64,000 nt of DNA, taken from assembly GCF_014023125.1 (NCBI RefSeq), contig NZ_CP048914.1, positions 1,764,698 through 1,828,697 on the forward strand. Direction: 5' to 3'. This document shows, one piece after another, positions 63,972-64,000 of the stretch. Source of the DNA: Candidatus Xianfuyuplasma coldseepsis. Lineage in GTDB: Bacteria > Bacillota_I > Bacilli_A > Izemoplasmatales > Izemoplasmataceae. Position numbers and translations under genes: made by a program. Positions within the stretch are counted from its first letter, which is position 1. The number at the start of each line of letters is the position of its first letter. The notes below the pieces were generated by a model. It saw only the letters and a program-made list of their open reading frames with translations. It searched no databases and had not been told where the DNA came from.

Positions 63972-64000
63972 AAAAACCACCACTTATAGTATACAAATAA

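Overview
The window looks like ordinary chromosome from a low-GC, Gram-positive-type bacterium of the Bacillota/Mycoplasmatota boundary (Izemoplasma-, Haloplasma- or Acholeplasma-like is my inference). The support is A/T-rich DNA, many strong GGAGG ribosome sites, a T-box leader, RNase J, RecU, SepF/YlmG/YlmH, YmfF/YmfH-type peptidases and a type-B-like RNase P RNA. TGA is used as a stop (for example thyA) and Trp is TGG, so the code is standard, not the mycoplasma code. Almost all genes lie on the minus strand, suggesting a single replichore in which minus is leading. I see no prophage, IS element, CRISPR array, tRNA or rRNA.

Layout: 1-4.8 kb holds a nucleoside-type (BMP) ABC transporter, whose lipoprotein and ATPase genes flank a YjjI/YjjW glycyl-radical enzyme and its activase. 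4.9-10 kb has RNase J, recU and glgC-glgA. 10-12.5 kb has a TPP-riboswitch-controlled thiT and pyrimidine nucleoside phosphorylase. 12.6-20.6 kb has a DMT transporter, thyA-folA-plsC, a short ssb, lemA-DUF3137, glpK and a lipase-like hydrolase. 20.6-26 kb has an M16 peptidase pair and an operon of two YczE-like membrane proteins with deoC-deoD. 26-33.5 kb has T-box-ileS, the ylmH-ylmG-sepF-ylmE-ftsZ division cluster and tgt. 33.6-37.8 kb is a two-gene acyl-CoA dehydratase/activase-like iron-sulfur system. 37.9-44 kb has an AraC regulator, a preQ1-riboswitch-controlled YhhQ transporter, tnaA with a cre-like site, DUF975, queA and ruvB. 44.2-50.7 kb is a bicistronic unit encoding two giant coiled-coil proteins (about 1197 and 972 aa). 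50.8-64 kb has deoB, xerD, hemW, lepA, yaaA, rnpB, a BFD-like ferredoxin, pnp, two membrane proteins, rpsO, ribF and truB.

Three themes tie genes together. (1) Nucleoside salvage and catabolism: BMP uptake, Pdp, DeoD, DeoB and DeoC would take nucleosides to acetaldehyde and glyceraldehyde-3-P; YjjI/YjjW sits inside the transporter locus, as it sits beside deoCABD in Escherichia coli. (2) Queuosine: preQ1-sensing YhhQ import plus Tgt and QueA. (3) Cell shape and division: FtsZ, SepF, YlmG and the uncharacterised coiled-coil pair.

The best candidates for undescribed biology are the coiled-coil pair, the YjjI/YjjW-nucleoside link, and the split dehydratase/activase system.
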